From Crocinitomix sp. (lineage in GTDB: Bacteria > Bacteroidota > Bacteroidia > Flavobacteriales_D > Crocinitomicaceae), in the NCBI GenBank assembly GCA_020849935.1, contig JADZFJ010000445.1:1-7909 (forward strand): a stretch of DNA of 7,909 nucleotides, given 5' to 3'. Within the stretch, counting starts at the first letter, position 1; each line of letters opens with the position of its first letter. The notes under the pieces were generated by a model. It was not told the origin of the DNA. It ran no database searches and saw only the letters and a program-made list of their open reading frames with translations. Below are positions 1 to 6,493 of the stretch, in pieces. The translations under genes were made by a program, and so were the position numbers.

Positions 1-316
1 GTCGTTTTTTGTCTCGGAATTGTTTCTTGATATCTACATCAAAAGCTTCAACACCTGAAATTTCGTTACCCTCTGCGTCTAATACCAGACATTCATCTGT
101 TTTTACGTAGGTATCATATAATTTTTCAGCGTTTGATCGCGTCACATCTTCCACTTTTAATGCTGAAAGGATGTCCATTTTTTTACGAATTTCACTGTTT
201 TTGTCTTGAGGAATTTTAAGTCCTAAAGTTACAGCCGCTAAACCTGCACCAACAATCACTACCATTACGATGGTAAAAAATATGGTGTATCCATTTGCAT
301 CTTTATTTATCGCCAT
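1..316 (-). CDS. nqrC: Na+-translocating NADH:quinone reductase subunit C, N-terminal part (cut by window edge)
   Basis: The first 105 codons are present, starting at the ATG at 316-314, only 2 bp after the nqrB stop; the frame is open to the window edge. The protein begins MAINKDANGYTIFF and has one strong membrane segment at about residues 10-33 (FFTIVMVVIVGAGLAAVTLG). A soluble region follows with charged heptads (IRKKMDILSALKVEDV), as in NqrC. In the family, NqrC is a membrane-anchored periplasmic-side subunit carrying a covalent FMN on a threonine near the C-terminus; that site lies outside this window and cannot be checked. The identification rests on the N-terminal pattern and on gene order nqrA-nqrB-nqrC. 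The truncation is an effect of the window, not a broken gene. The start is well supported because it sits immediately after nqrB and gives the expected short cytoplasmic tail before the helix. Confidence 0.93.
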   Translation of the reverse strand, partial: MAINKDANGYTIFFTIVMVVIVGAGLAAVTLGLKIPQDKNSEIRKKMDILSALKVEDVTRSNAEKLYDTYVKTDECLVLDAEGNEISGVEAFDVDIKKQFRDKKR

Positions 317-318
317 GA

Positions 319-1542
319 TTACGCAGTTTTTTTAAGTCGTTTTAGTCTTCGTTTGATATTTGATTGAATCACATAATGGTCGATGAGTGGAGCCATTACG
401 TTCATGAATAAAATGGCCATCATCACACCTTCTGGGAATGCGCCGTTAAATACGCGAATCGTAATCGAAAGAGCGCCTCCAAAAAATCCATAAATATATT
501 TACCTGTACTTGTTTGGGCAGCTGAAACGGGATCAGTGATCATAAAGACTGCTCCAAAAGCAAATCCACCAATAACAAGGTGATTGATTGGATCAACTAA
601 CAAATAAGGGTTAGCCTCTGTTCCAAACGCATTGGCTAGATATCCTACAGCCAAACCACCTAGTACAAATGACGTCATAATTTTCCAACTTCCAATTCCT
701 GTGTACAACAAAATAGCAGCACCAATTAAAATAGCAATTACGGACGTTTCTCCTACCGATCCTGGAATCATCCCAACAAATGAATCCCAAATTGGCCAGA
801 TATTTTCAAATGCAGTAATTCCTCCTTGATGAACCCAATCGTCTTGAGGGCCTGTAAACGAGGCTAATTCACCTAATTGTGTTGCTCCAGTTACATGATT
901 TGCTTGCAAAGTAGCTGTTGGCACTTCTGATAGTCCACTCATCCATACTTTATCACCTGACATCATGGTAGGGTAGCCAAAGAACAAGAAAGCACGTGCA
1001 GTTAAAGCAATATTTACAATGTTCATTCCTGTTCCTCCAAAAACTTCTTTCCCTAATACCACTGCAAATATAGTAGCAACAGCGACCATCCATAAAGGAA
1101 TATCAGCGGGAACAATGAGCGGAATCAACATCCCTGTTACCAAGAATCCTTCTTGAATGGCATGTTTATTTCGAATACAAAAAATAAACTCGACCCCAAG
1201 ACCTACGGCATAAGATACGATGACAATCGGCAGTACTTTACTTAATCCATAAATCGCTTTGGCTCCGAATAAATCTAAATAATCTCCAGCGGTTCCTAGT
1301 GCTACATAGTGAAAATGACCCGTATTGTAAATCCCAAACAATAAACATGGGATTAAGGCAATGATCACGGTAAACATAGTTCGTTTTAAGTCAATACCAT
1401 CGCGGATGTGCGCACCTTTTTTGGTGGTTTCACCGGGGGTAAAAGCGAATGTGTAAAGCGCATCCCAAACAGGATGAAATTTGGCCCACTTACTATCGTG
1501 AGTAGGTTCCATTTTACGCATTAATTTTTCTATTGATTTCAT
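319..1542 (-). CDS. nqrB: Na+-translocating NADH:quinone reductase subunit B
   Basis: This 407-residue protein is the large membrane subunit of Na+-NQR, close to the usual length of about 400-415. It works in the inner membrane, where it carries covalent FMN and riboflavin and forms part of the Na+ path. About ten hydrophobic segments are visible: roughly 55-75, 101-122, 131-147, 150-168, 173-190, 264-282, 288-305, 320-338, 348-365 and 371-390. The likely FMN attachment motif is HVTGATQLG, with T221 matching the flavinylated Thr of the S-G-A-T motif in Vibrio NqrB; here the first position is Thr instead of Ser. Other family-typical stretches are GKEVFGGTGMNIVNIALTAR (164-183) and MITDPVSAAQT (334-344). 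The ATG at 1542 lies 27 bp after the nqrA stop, and the gene is followed 2 bp later by nqrC, so the three genes are almost certainly co-transcribed. It appears intact, and I am very sure of the family. Confidence 0.97.
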   Translation of the reverse strand: MKSIEKLMRKMEPTHDSKWAKFHPVWDALYTFAFTPGETTKKGAHIRDGIDLKRTMFTVIIALIPCLLFGIYNTGHFHYVALGTAGDYLDLFGAKAIYGLSKVLPIVIVSYAVGLGVEFIFCIRNKHAIQEGFLVTGMLIPLIVPADIPLWMVAVATIFAVVLGKEVFGGTGMNIVNIALTARAFLFFGYPTMMSGDKVWMSGLSEVPTATLQANHVTGATQLGELASFTGPQDDWVHQGGITAFENIWPIWDSFVGMIPGSVGETSVIAILIGAAILLYTGIGSWKIMTSFVLGGLAVGYLANAFGTEANPYLLVDPINHLVIGGFAFGAVFMITDPVSAAQTSTGKYIYGFFGGALSITIRVFNGAFPEGVMMAILFMNVMAPLIDHYVIQSNIKRRLKRLKKTA

Positions 1543-1569
1543 TCTAATGGTTCAATTTTAATGTTCAAA

Positions 1570-2928
1570 TTACATGCATTCACTTTTAATGACATCGAGA
1601 CCTTTTCGAATTTTGTCCTGAATATCTATTTTAGATGTACAGACAAATTCACATAAAGCAAAATCTTCTGGCGCAACTTCGTAGATTCCAAGGTTTTCCA
1701 TTAAGTCAATATCATTGTAGATCGTAGACTTGATCAATTGCATTGGATAAATATCGAAAGGGAATACTTTTTCCATTTCACCTGTCACTACGAAGGCTCT
1801 GATTTCTCCATTCAAATTGGTGTCTAACACCCTCTTTTTATTTGGCGTTAACCAAGAAAAATACGAACGATTGATAGAGAATTTACCTTTTCCAGAACCG
1901 AGCCATCCTTTAGTTAACAAAAACTTTGACTCATTTCCTTCTGGGATCACTGTTATGTGGGAATGATAAAATCCTAAATAACCATCAGCAGCAACTTTGT
2001 CTCCAGTGAGTACGTTTCCGCTGATAATACGATTGTTATCTCCGATTAAATTGTCGCTCAATAAATCGCTAATACAAGCTCCAAGTTGCGTTTTAATATA
2101 TTTCGCTTTTTTAACTTGAGATCCAGTTAGGGCGATAGTTCGTGTTGAATCAAATTTACCAGCCAACAAAGAACGACCAATTAAGGCTACATCTAACGCA
2201 TTTACAGTCCAAACTACTTCACCTTTATTGATAGGGTCAATGTGGTGAATTTGCGTTCCGACGTTTCCTGCTGGGTGTTTACCAAAAATGGTGTTTGATT
2301 GTACACCTTTGATTCCTTTGAAAATACTGTCAGAAACTGAATTTCCACGGGTTGTCAAATGAACTTTTCCAGTCGTTAATTTTGTCAATGCAGTGATTCC
2401 AGCTTGAAAAGCTTCGGTTTCTCCGTGTAGGACAAAATCAAAATCTGGCGCTAATGGAGATGAATCAAAACCTGAAATGAAAATTGCTTTAGGCTTGTCA
2501 TTTGGATTTGCAACAATATCAATTGGACGCATTTTAATAAATGGCCAAAGTCCATTGGCAAGTAAAATTTGTTTAATCCCTGCTTCATCCATCGAATCAG
2601 GATTAACGATACCAAAATTTACCGAAGCATCGGTTCCGTCAGGTTTAATTTTAATTTCTAGAATTCTTCGTTTTTCACCACGTAAAATCTCTGTAATTTC
2701 ACCAGCAACGGGCGAAACAAATTTGATTGATTCCTGGTATTTATCAAAAAATAGTACGGAGCCAGTGCTTACTTTTTCACCAACCTTTACGGTCATTTTT
2801 GGCATAAGGCCATGGAAATCTGGTGGTTTAATTGCAAAAGCAGCTGATTGAACGGCAATTTTTACCTTTTCAGCCTCTCCATGCAATTTAATATCCAATC
2901 CTTTCCTTAATTTGATAGTCCTTGACAT
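1570..2928 (-). CDS. nqrA: Na+-translocating NADH:quinone reductase subunit A
   Basis: This 452-residue protein is the cytoplasmic subunit A of Na+-NQR, of normal family length (about 445-450). It has no membrane segments. NqrA packs on the cytoplasmic face of the complex and has been linked to quinone binding. Recognisable features are a biotinyl/lipoyl-like N-terminal domain (FHGLMPKMTVKVGEKVSTG, residues 38-56, then VSPVAGEITEI, 71-81), the central AGNVGTQIHHIDP block (220-232) that matches the family's AGTHIH segment, TGSQV (268-272), and a C-terminal EVAPEDFALCEFVCTSK (417-433) typical of NqrA/RnfC-type proteins. It is the first gene of the nqr operon, with a Bacteroidota-type promoter about 32 bp before the start and a short leader. 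There is no Shine-Dalgarno sequence before the ATG, as is usual in this phylum. It looks intact. Confidence 0.97.
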   Translation of the reverse strand: MSRTIKLRKGLDIKLHGEAEKVKIAVQSAAFAIKPPDFHGLMPKMTVKVGEKVSTGSVLFFDKYQESIKFVSPVAGEITEILRGEKRRILEIKIKPDGTDASVNFGIVNPDSMDEAGIKQILLANGLWPFIKMRPIDIVANPNDKPKAIFISGFDSSPLAPDFDFVLHGETEAFQAGITALTKLTTGKVHLTTRGNSVSDSIFKGIKGVQSNTIFGKHPAGNVGTQIHHIDPINKGEVVWTVNALDVALIGRSLLAGKFDSTRTIALTGSQVKKAKYIKTQLGACISDLLSDNLIGDNNRIISGNVLTGDKVAADGYLGFYHSHITVIPEGNESKFLLTKGWLGSGKGKFSINRSYFSWLTPNKKRVLDTNLNGEIRAFVVTGEMEKVFPFDIYPMQLIKSTIYNDIDLMENLGIYEVAPEDFALCEFVCTSKIDIQDKIRKGLDVIKSECM

Positions 2929-2959
2929 ATCTTAGTTGGAATTTGTTACAATTAAGTCC

Positions 2960-2988
2960 CAAAAGTACAAATGAAATTTTTTTGATAA
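2960..2988 (-). promoter_or_regulatory. Bacteroidota-type promoter of the nqr operon
   Basis: Read on the minus strand, TACTTTTG at 2967-2960 matches the Bacteroidota sigma-ABfr -7 consensus TAnnTTTG at every fixed position. A TTA at 2988-2986, 18 bp upstream of it, is one mismatch from the -33 TTG element. Transcription would start near 2955, giving a leader of roughly 26 nt before the nqrA ATG. A run of ten A (minus strand, 2998-2989) lies directly upstream and could help polymerase binding. The match and its placement in the only sizeable gap support the call, but no start site has been measured. Confidence 0.7.
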
Positions 2989-3013
2989 TTTTTTTTTTGG
3001 AATAATTTTACAG

Positions 3014-3030
3014 TTTAGAATGATTCTAAA
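3014..3030. promoter_or_regulatory. Perfect 17-bp palindrome, Fur/PerR-like 7-1-7 box
   Basis: The sequence TTTAGAATGATTCTAAA is a perfect inverted repeat of 8 bp arms around one central base. Its core TTAGAAT-G-ATTCTAA has the 7-1-7 layout of Fur-family operators (the Bacillus PerR consensus is TTATAATnATTATAA). A weaker copy, TAAGAAT-A-ATTTTAA, follows directly at 3031-3045. The centre lies about 67 bp upstream of the likely nqrA start site and 23 bp beyond the HAD gene stop. No U-tract follows on either strand and the loop would be very small, so an intrinsic terminator is unlikely. Assignment to a Fur-family regulator is inference from layout only. Confidence 0.45.
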
Positions 3031-3052
3031 TAAGAATAATTTTAAGCATGGA

Positions 3053-3745
3053 TTATAGGAGATCACACAATTCGTTTAAGGCATGAATTTCAAGTGTATT
3101 AACGTCGTGAACAATTTTTTCAGGATTAAAATGGATTGTTTTGAAGCCACAATTTTGAGCACCTAAAATATCTGTTTCAAGATTGTCACCAATCATGATG
3201 GATTCGTGTGACATTGCATTGGTTCGTTCGAGTGCCGTTTTAAAAACGATCGAATTTGGCTTGTTAACTCCAAGTTCTTCTGTGCAAAGGATCATTGAAA
3301 AATAATCTGTCAGTTGAGAATTTTTTAGTTTGGTGTGTTGCACTTCTACAAATCCGTTGGTGATAATGTGGAGTTGATATTTGTTTGACAAATAGGACAG
3401 CGTTTCATGTGTTCCAGGAAAAACATGTTTTTTTTGTGGACTTAATTCGACATAAAGATCGCCTAAAACTTTTGCTTTTTCTTCGAGTTGGGAGACCTTG
3501 AAATGTTGGAGTGTCTCTATAAAACGTTCGGTTCTGACTTGCGCTTTAGTAACTTTTCCATGATTATAGAGGTGCCAAAATTTAGCGTTTACAGCACGAT
3601 AAATCTCGATAAATTGGGACAAATCTTCAATTTCATTTTCTAACGAAAGTTGATGATAAAGTTCTGTGAGAGCTTCACTTGAGTTTCGATCAAAATCCCA
3701 CAGGGTATGATCCAAATCAAAGAAAATGTGTTTTATATTTTGCAC
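3053..3745 (-). CDS. HAD-superfamily hydrolase, YjjG/YfnB-like pyrimidine nucleotidase
   Basis: This 230-residue protein has all four HAD motifs: FFDLDHTLWD (nucleophile D10, acid/base D12), ITNG (T129-N130), the lysine of NKP (K162), and MIGDNLETD (D187 and D192 for Mg2+). A helical cap domain fills about residues 17-105. The FDLDHTLWDFD signature and length fit the YjjG/YfnB family, whose members dephosphorylate pyrimidine nucleoside 5'-monophosphates, including non-canonical ones. The exact substrate here is not visible. The start is a GTG at 3745-3743: no ATG lies between the upstream in-frame TAG and motif I, and motif I begins a few residues after the GTG. That TAG is the stop of the membrane-protein gene, three codons upstream in the same frame. 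It is the last gene of the upstream operon. The family is sure; the pyrimidine specificity is likely and is supported by upp two genes upstream. Confidence 0.88.
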   Translation of the reverse strand: MQNIKHIFFDLDHTLWDFDRNSSEALTELYHQLSLENEIEDLSQFIEIYRAVNAKFWHLYNHGKVTKAQVRTERFIETLQHFKVSQLEEKAKVLGDLYVELSPQKKHVFPGTHETLSYLSNKYQLHIITNGFVEVQHTKLKNSQLTDYFSMILCTEELGVNKPNSIVFKTALERTNAMSHESIMIGDNLETDILGAQNCGFKTIHFNPEKIVHDVNTLEIHALNELCDLL

Positions 3746-3754
3746 GTTTTGGTA

Positions 3755-4231
3755 CTAATTTACGATATAAATCAAGGAACACATTAACAAGCTATATGCT
3801 GCCATAAAAATCACCATCAATGGAAAGGTTTTTTTTGAATGTCCATAAAATTTCGCACAAACAATCGAGCCAACAGGAATTGATAAAAAGAGGGGAGCTA
3901 ACAAGGTGATTCCATAAATTCCTGCCTTCATTTTTAACCGCACCATAAATTTATTCAACTTGGTGAATTTCTTTTTTACAGGGAGTGTTTTTCCTTGTTT
4001 GTGGGCTTCTTCGGATAAAAGGTGTCTTTTTTTAGCGGCTCTTTTCATGAGCAATTCACTCAAAAAATAAAAAACTCCCATCGAAAAAATCGCGCCTGCG
4101 GTGGTTGGAATATACAGATCCAAAAAATTAACTTCAACGCCACTAGCCACTGCCATGCCAAAGATTGTCCAATGAGAAAATAAAAACTTAAAAGTTCCGA
4201 AAATAAATCCCCAAATGTAAATATGAATCAT
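3755..4231 (-). CDS. Small basic integral membrane protein of unknown function
   Basis: I do not recognise this 158-residue protein with confidence. It shows a hydrophobic N-terminal region (about 3-31), a membrane helix at about 41-61, a strongly basic loop at 62-102 (MKRAAKKRH, PVKKKFTKLNK) that should be cytoplasmic, a helix with two prolines and glycines at 103-128 (AGIYGITLLAPLFLSIPVGS), and a last helix at 135-157. The Gly/Pro-rich third segment loosely recalls the GLxGLFLxVAIPLPGTG segment of the small multidrug-export (PF06695) family, but this is a weak resemblance seen by eye. The ATG is 2 bp after the upp stop and the TAG stop is 9 bp before the HAD start, so it is embedded between two nucleotide-metabolism genes. 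A role in moving a nucleobase or related compound would fit the context but is speculation. Confidence 0.8.
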   Translation of the reverse strand: MIHIYIWGFIFGTFKFLFSHWTIFGMAVASGVEVNFLDLYIPTTAGAIFSMGVFYFLSELLMKRAAKKRHLLSEEAHKQGKTLPVKKKFTKLNKFMVRLKMKAGIYGITLLAPLFLSIPVGSIVCAKFYGHSKKTFPLMVIFMAAYSLLMCSLIYIVN

Positions 4232-4233
4232 TC

Positions 4234-4881
4234 TTATAATTTTAAACCAAAAGCTAAATCGCCAGCATCTCCTAATCCCGGTACAATATACGCTTTTTTA
4301 TTGAGTTCTGGGTCAACTGCTGCGACCCAAATATTGGTGTTTTCAGGCATTACCTTGATTAACCAATCAATAGCTTGTTGACTGGCAATTGTCGCGACAA
4401 TGATTATTTTTTTTGGGAGGCCATTTTGAAGCAAACATTCATAGACCAATTGCATGGATTTTCCAGTTGCTAACATTGGATCGGCGATGATTAAGGTTTT
4501 ATCCGTAAGATCAGGGCACGCCTTATATTCGACATGAACTTGGATTGTATTATCTTCCTTTTCTTCGCGATACGCCGAAATAAACGCGTTTTCTGCACGA
4601 TCAAAATAATTGAGTAAGCCTGTGTGCATGGTCAAACCAGCACGAAGAATAGAGGCGATGACCACCTGATCTTGTGGTAAATATATGGTGGTCGTTCCTA
4701 AAGGTGTTTGAATATGTGTTGGCTGGTAGGACAAGGTTTTGCTCAGTTCATAACCAATAATTTCACTGATTCGTTCCAGATTTTTTCGAAAACGCATCGG
4801 ATCTTTTTGAACGGTTACCTCGCGAATTTCACTGACGAAATAATTAAGTATTGAATTGGTTAGACTGAGGTTATGAAGCAT
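4234..4881 (-). CDS. upp: Uracil phosphoribosyltransferase
   Basis: This 215-residue cytoplasmic enzyme makes UMP and diphosphate from uracil and PRPP in pyrimidine salvage. The PRPP-binding loop is clear (IIADPMLATGKSM, residues 131-143), as is the uracil-binding C-terminus YIVPGLGDAGDLAFG (198-212). The SILRAGLTMHTGLL block (77-90) and SAYREE (102-107) are also typical. Within the PRPP loop the residue before Ser is Lys141, where E. coli and Bacillus enzymes have Gly (DPMLATGGS). The N-terminus (MLHNLSLTNSILNYFVSEIR) matches the form usual in Bacteroidota, and the length is slightly above the 208 of E. coli. The gene lies 3 bp after the SDR stop and 2 bp before the membrane-protein start, so it is translated within the operon; no separate promoter of the TAnnTTTG type was seen close to its start. 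Confidence 0.95.
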   Translation of the reverse strand: MLHNLSLTNSILNYFVSEIREVTVQKDPMRFRKNLERISEIIGYELSKTLSYQPTHIQTPLGTTTIYLPQDQVVIASILRAGLTMHTGLLNYFDRAENAFISAYREEKEDNTIQVHVEYKACPDLTDKTLIIADPMLATGKSMQLVYECLLQNGLPKKIIIVATIASQQAIDWLIKVMPENTNIWVAAVDPELNKKAYIVPGLGDAGDLAFGLKL

Positions 4882-4884
4882 AAG

Positions 4885-5604
4885 TTAAGAATAAAGTCCA
4901 CCGTTTAGGTTTAAGGTTTGCCCTGTGAGATAGGCGGATTGTTCGGCGCATAAAAATTCGATTAACGAAGCCAATTGTTGAGGATCTCCCAATTCTCCCT
5001 CTGGGATACTCGTAATTAAGTTTGTTTGCATATCCTCGGGCACATCGTTAATCATTCCGGCATTAAAATAACCTAATGCAATGGCATTTACAGTGATATT
5101 TTTGTTTGCCAATTCTTTTGACAAGGTTTTTGTCAATCCAATCAATCCAGCCTTAGAAGCAGCGTATGCGGCTGTCCCTATAAATCCTGTTTGCGCAACA
5201 ATGGACGACATAAATAAAATTCGGCCAAAATTATATTCGCGCATGATTGGAATTACGTGTTTACTCACCAAAAATGGGCCAGTTAAATTAACTGCTATGG
5301 TCTGATTCCAATCTTCGAGTGGAATTTTCCAAGACATCCCATTTATTGACACGCCTGCATTGTGAAGGAGGAGATCTATTTTTTCGAAATCATTTTGAAC
5401 CCGATTGATTAATTCAATGACTTCATCTTCTTTCGTGATGTCTGCTTGATACGTTTTGATGGTGCTTTTTTTAATTTCGGGTGCATTTTTATAATAATGT
5501 AAAGCGAGGTTGAACGGTTTATCTTTGAAATAATTCACTAAAACTCTACCCAATCCTCCCGAACTGACGATAATGAGAATGGTTTTATTTACTTCTGCGT
5601 CCAT
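4885..5604 (-). CDS. Short-chain dehydrogenase/reductase, FabG-like
   Basis: This 239-residue protein is a classical SDR that should reduce a keto group or oxidise an alcohol with NAD(P)(H). Visible motifs are HNAG (81-84), the structural/catalytic Asn of VNLTG (N106), the catalytic Ser in MSSI (S134), Y147 and K151 in YAASK, and a C-terminal YLTGQTLNLNGG (225-236). The cofactor loop is unusual: IIVSSGGLG (11-19) keeps the last two glycines of TGxxxGxG but has Ile-Val where Thr-Gly is expected. A lysine after the second strand (YYKN, 37-40) hints at NADPH. Similarity to FabG is general, and the substrate cannot be read from sequence; without a neighbouring acyl carrier protein or other fab genes I would not call it fabG. 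The ATG is 1 bp after the acyltransferase stop. The AAGGA before it is part of the previous gene's last codons, so it may or may not act as a ribosome site. Confidence 0.88.
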   Translation of the reverse strand: MDAEVNKTILIIVSSGGLGRVLVNYFKDKPFNLALHYYKNAPEIKKSTIKTYQADITKEDEVIELINRVQNDFEKIDLLLHNAGVSINGMSWKIPLEDWNQTIAVNLTGPFLVSKHVIPIMREYNFGRILFMSSIVAQTGFIGTAAYAASKAGLIGLTKTLSKELANKNITVNAIALGYFNAGMINDVPEDMQTNLITSIPEGELGDPQQLASLIEFLCAEQSAYLTGQTLNLNGGLYS

Positions 5605-5605
5605 T

Positions 5606-6493
5606 TTATCCTTTTATTTTTTTTAATGTTCTAAACCATAATGGGGTTAAATCCAATTGATAGTCGTAATATTTTCGGTCTTCGGTGCCAAATTTTTTGT
5701 AAAATGTAGCGACATTTTCGACATCTGATCCCCCAAAATCAAAATAATGATATGTTCCATTGTACTGCTTAAATGCAAAATCGAACAACGAAAACATTGC
5801 ACCCGATTTTTTTGCTTCGTCAGTTGATGCGCCTTTTAAATAGGTGATTCTGGATTTATCTTTGAGAAAAAATCCACCCGCTACTAAATTTTTTGATATG
5901 TCAAATACACCAATCATTTCGCCCTGACCACTTGCTTTTGAAGCTTCCATTAAGCGCAATAAGGCAATTAAATCTCCTTCACCAATTGAATCAATTTTGT
6001 GTGCAACGGTATCCTTGAACAACTGAATTAAAAAGGCAGGTTCATCAATTAGTCCAAATGTAAATTGGTCTTTCCCTTTTTTGATTAGTCTCTTGGCGTT
6101 GGTGTGAAATTTTGTTTCGAGCTCCGAATTTAAGTGTAAAAATTGATGAGATCTTTCTAGTTGTCCCGGCAAAATGGAAGATGCTTGATTTCTAAAGTGA
6201 AAATGGCGAATTTTTTTTGACAAAAAACTGAAGGCTTCGTTCCATGTAAAGTCGGTGCCAAAAATATCATATTCTCGCGTAAAAGGAGCTTGATAAAATT
6301 TTTTGATTCCCAACTTAATGGTGTATGGCACAGGTAAAATAGTTGAATAATTTTCATCACTTACCAAGGCTCCCCAATTTTCTGCCACTGCATCTAAATA
6401 CCAAGAATAACAGAAAATATTCTCCACCTCAGCAGCTTGAATGCGTCGATTCCACTTTTCAAGATCTATATTTTTCCGTTCGATAAATTCCAT
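5606..6493 (-). CDS. GNAT/FemAB-like acyltransferase (Acetyltransf_6 type)
   Basis: This 295-residue soluble protein has the two-part layout of the FemAB/GNAT-like group (PF13480 type). The N-terminal half has the FCYSWYLDAV opening (27-36) common in these proteins and QAPFTREYDIFG (68-79). The C-terminal half holds the acyl-CoA or aminoacyl-tRNA binding fold: HTNAKRLIKKGK (130-141), then MIGVFDISKNLVAGGFFL (193-210), ITYLKGASTDEAKKSGA (216-232) and FDFGGSDVENVATFYKKFG (251-269). The last block is the best family marker. Such proteins transfer acyl or amino-acyl groups to sugars, peptidoglycan or other envelope substrates; the acceptor here is unknown. Its ATG overlaps the deacetylase stop by one base (TAATG), which points to coupled translation and a shared pathway. 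The next gene, the SDR, starts 1 bp after its stop. Confidence 0.82.
   Translation of the reverse strand: MEFIERKNIDLEKWNRRIQAAEVENIFCYSWYLDAVAENWGALVSDENYSTILPVPYTIKLGIKKFYQAPFTREYDIFGTDFTWNEAFSFLSKKIRHFHFRNQASSILPGQLERSHQFLHLNSELETKFHTNAKRLIKKGKDQFTFGLIDEPAFLIQLFKDTVAHKIDSIGEGDLIALLRLMEASKASGQGEMIGVFDISKNLVAGGFFLKDKSRITYLKGASTDEAKKSGAMFSLFDFAFKQYNGTYHYFDFGGSDVENVATFYKKFGTEDRKYYDYQLDLTPLWFRTLKKIKG

Noticed and set aside
632..829. Plus-strand open frame of 65 codons inside nqrB
   Set aside because: It lies wholly within the well-supported nqrB gene on the other strand and has no recognisable domain.
2477..2851. Plus-strand open frame of 124 codons inside nqrA
   Set aside because: It is antisense to intact nqrA, with no family features; it is a by-product of nqrA codon use.
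3014..3030. Palindrome read as an intrinsic terminator for the HAD gene
   Set aside because: The stem is AT-rich, the arms leave only one central base for a loop, and the minus strand continues with A-runs rather than a U-tract.
5081..5305. Plus-strand open frame of 74 codons inside the SDR gene
   Set aside because: It is antisense to the conserved catalytic part of the SDR and shows no motif.
4885..5604. Naming the SDR as fabG of fatty-acid synthesis
   Set aside because: No acyl carrier protein or other fab gene is adjacent and the cofactor motif is altered, so only the SDR family is supported.
6157..6360. Minus-strand open frame of 67 codons in another frame of the acyltransferase gene
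   Set aside because: It overlaps an intact gene in a different frame and its translation has no protein-like pattern.
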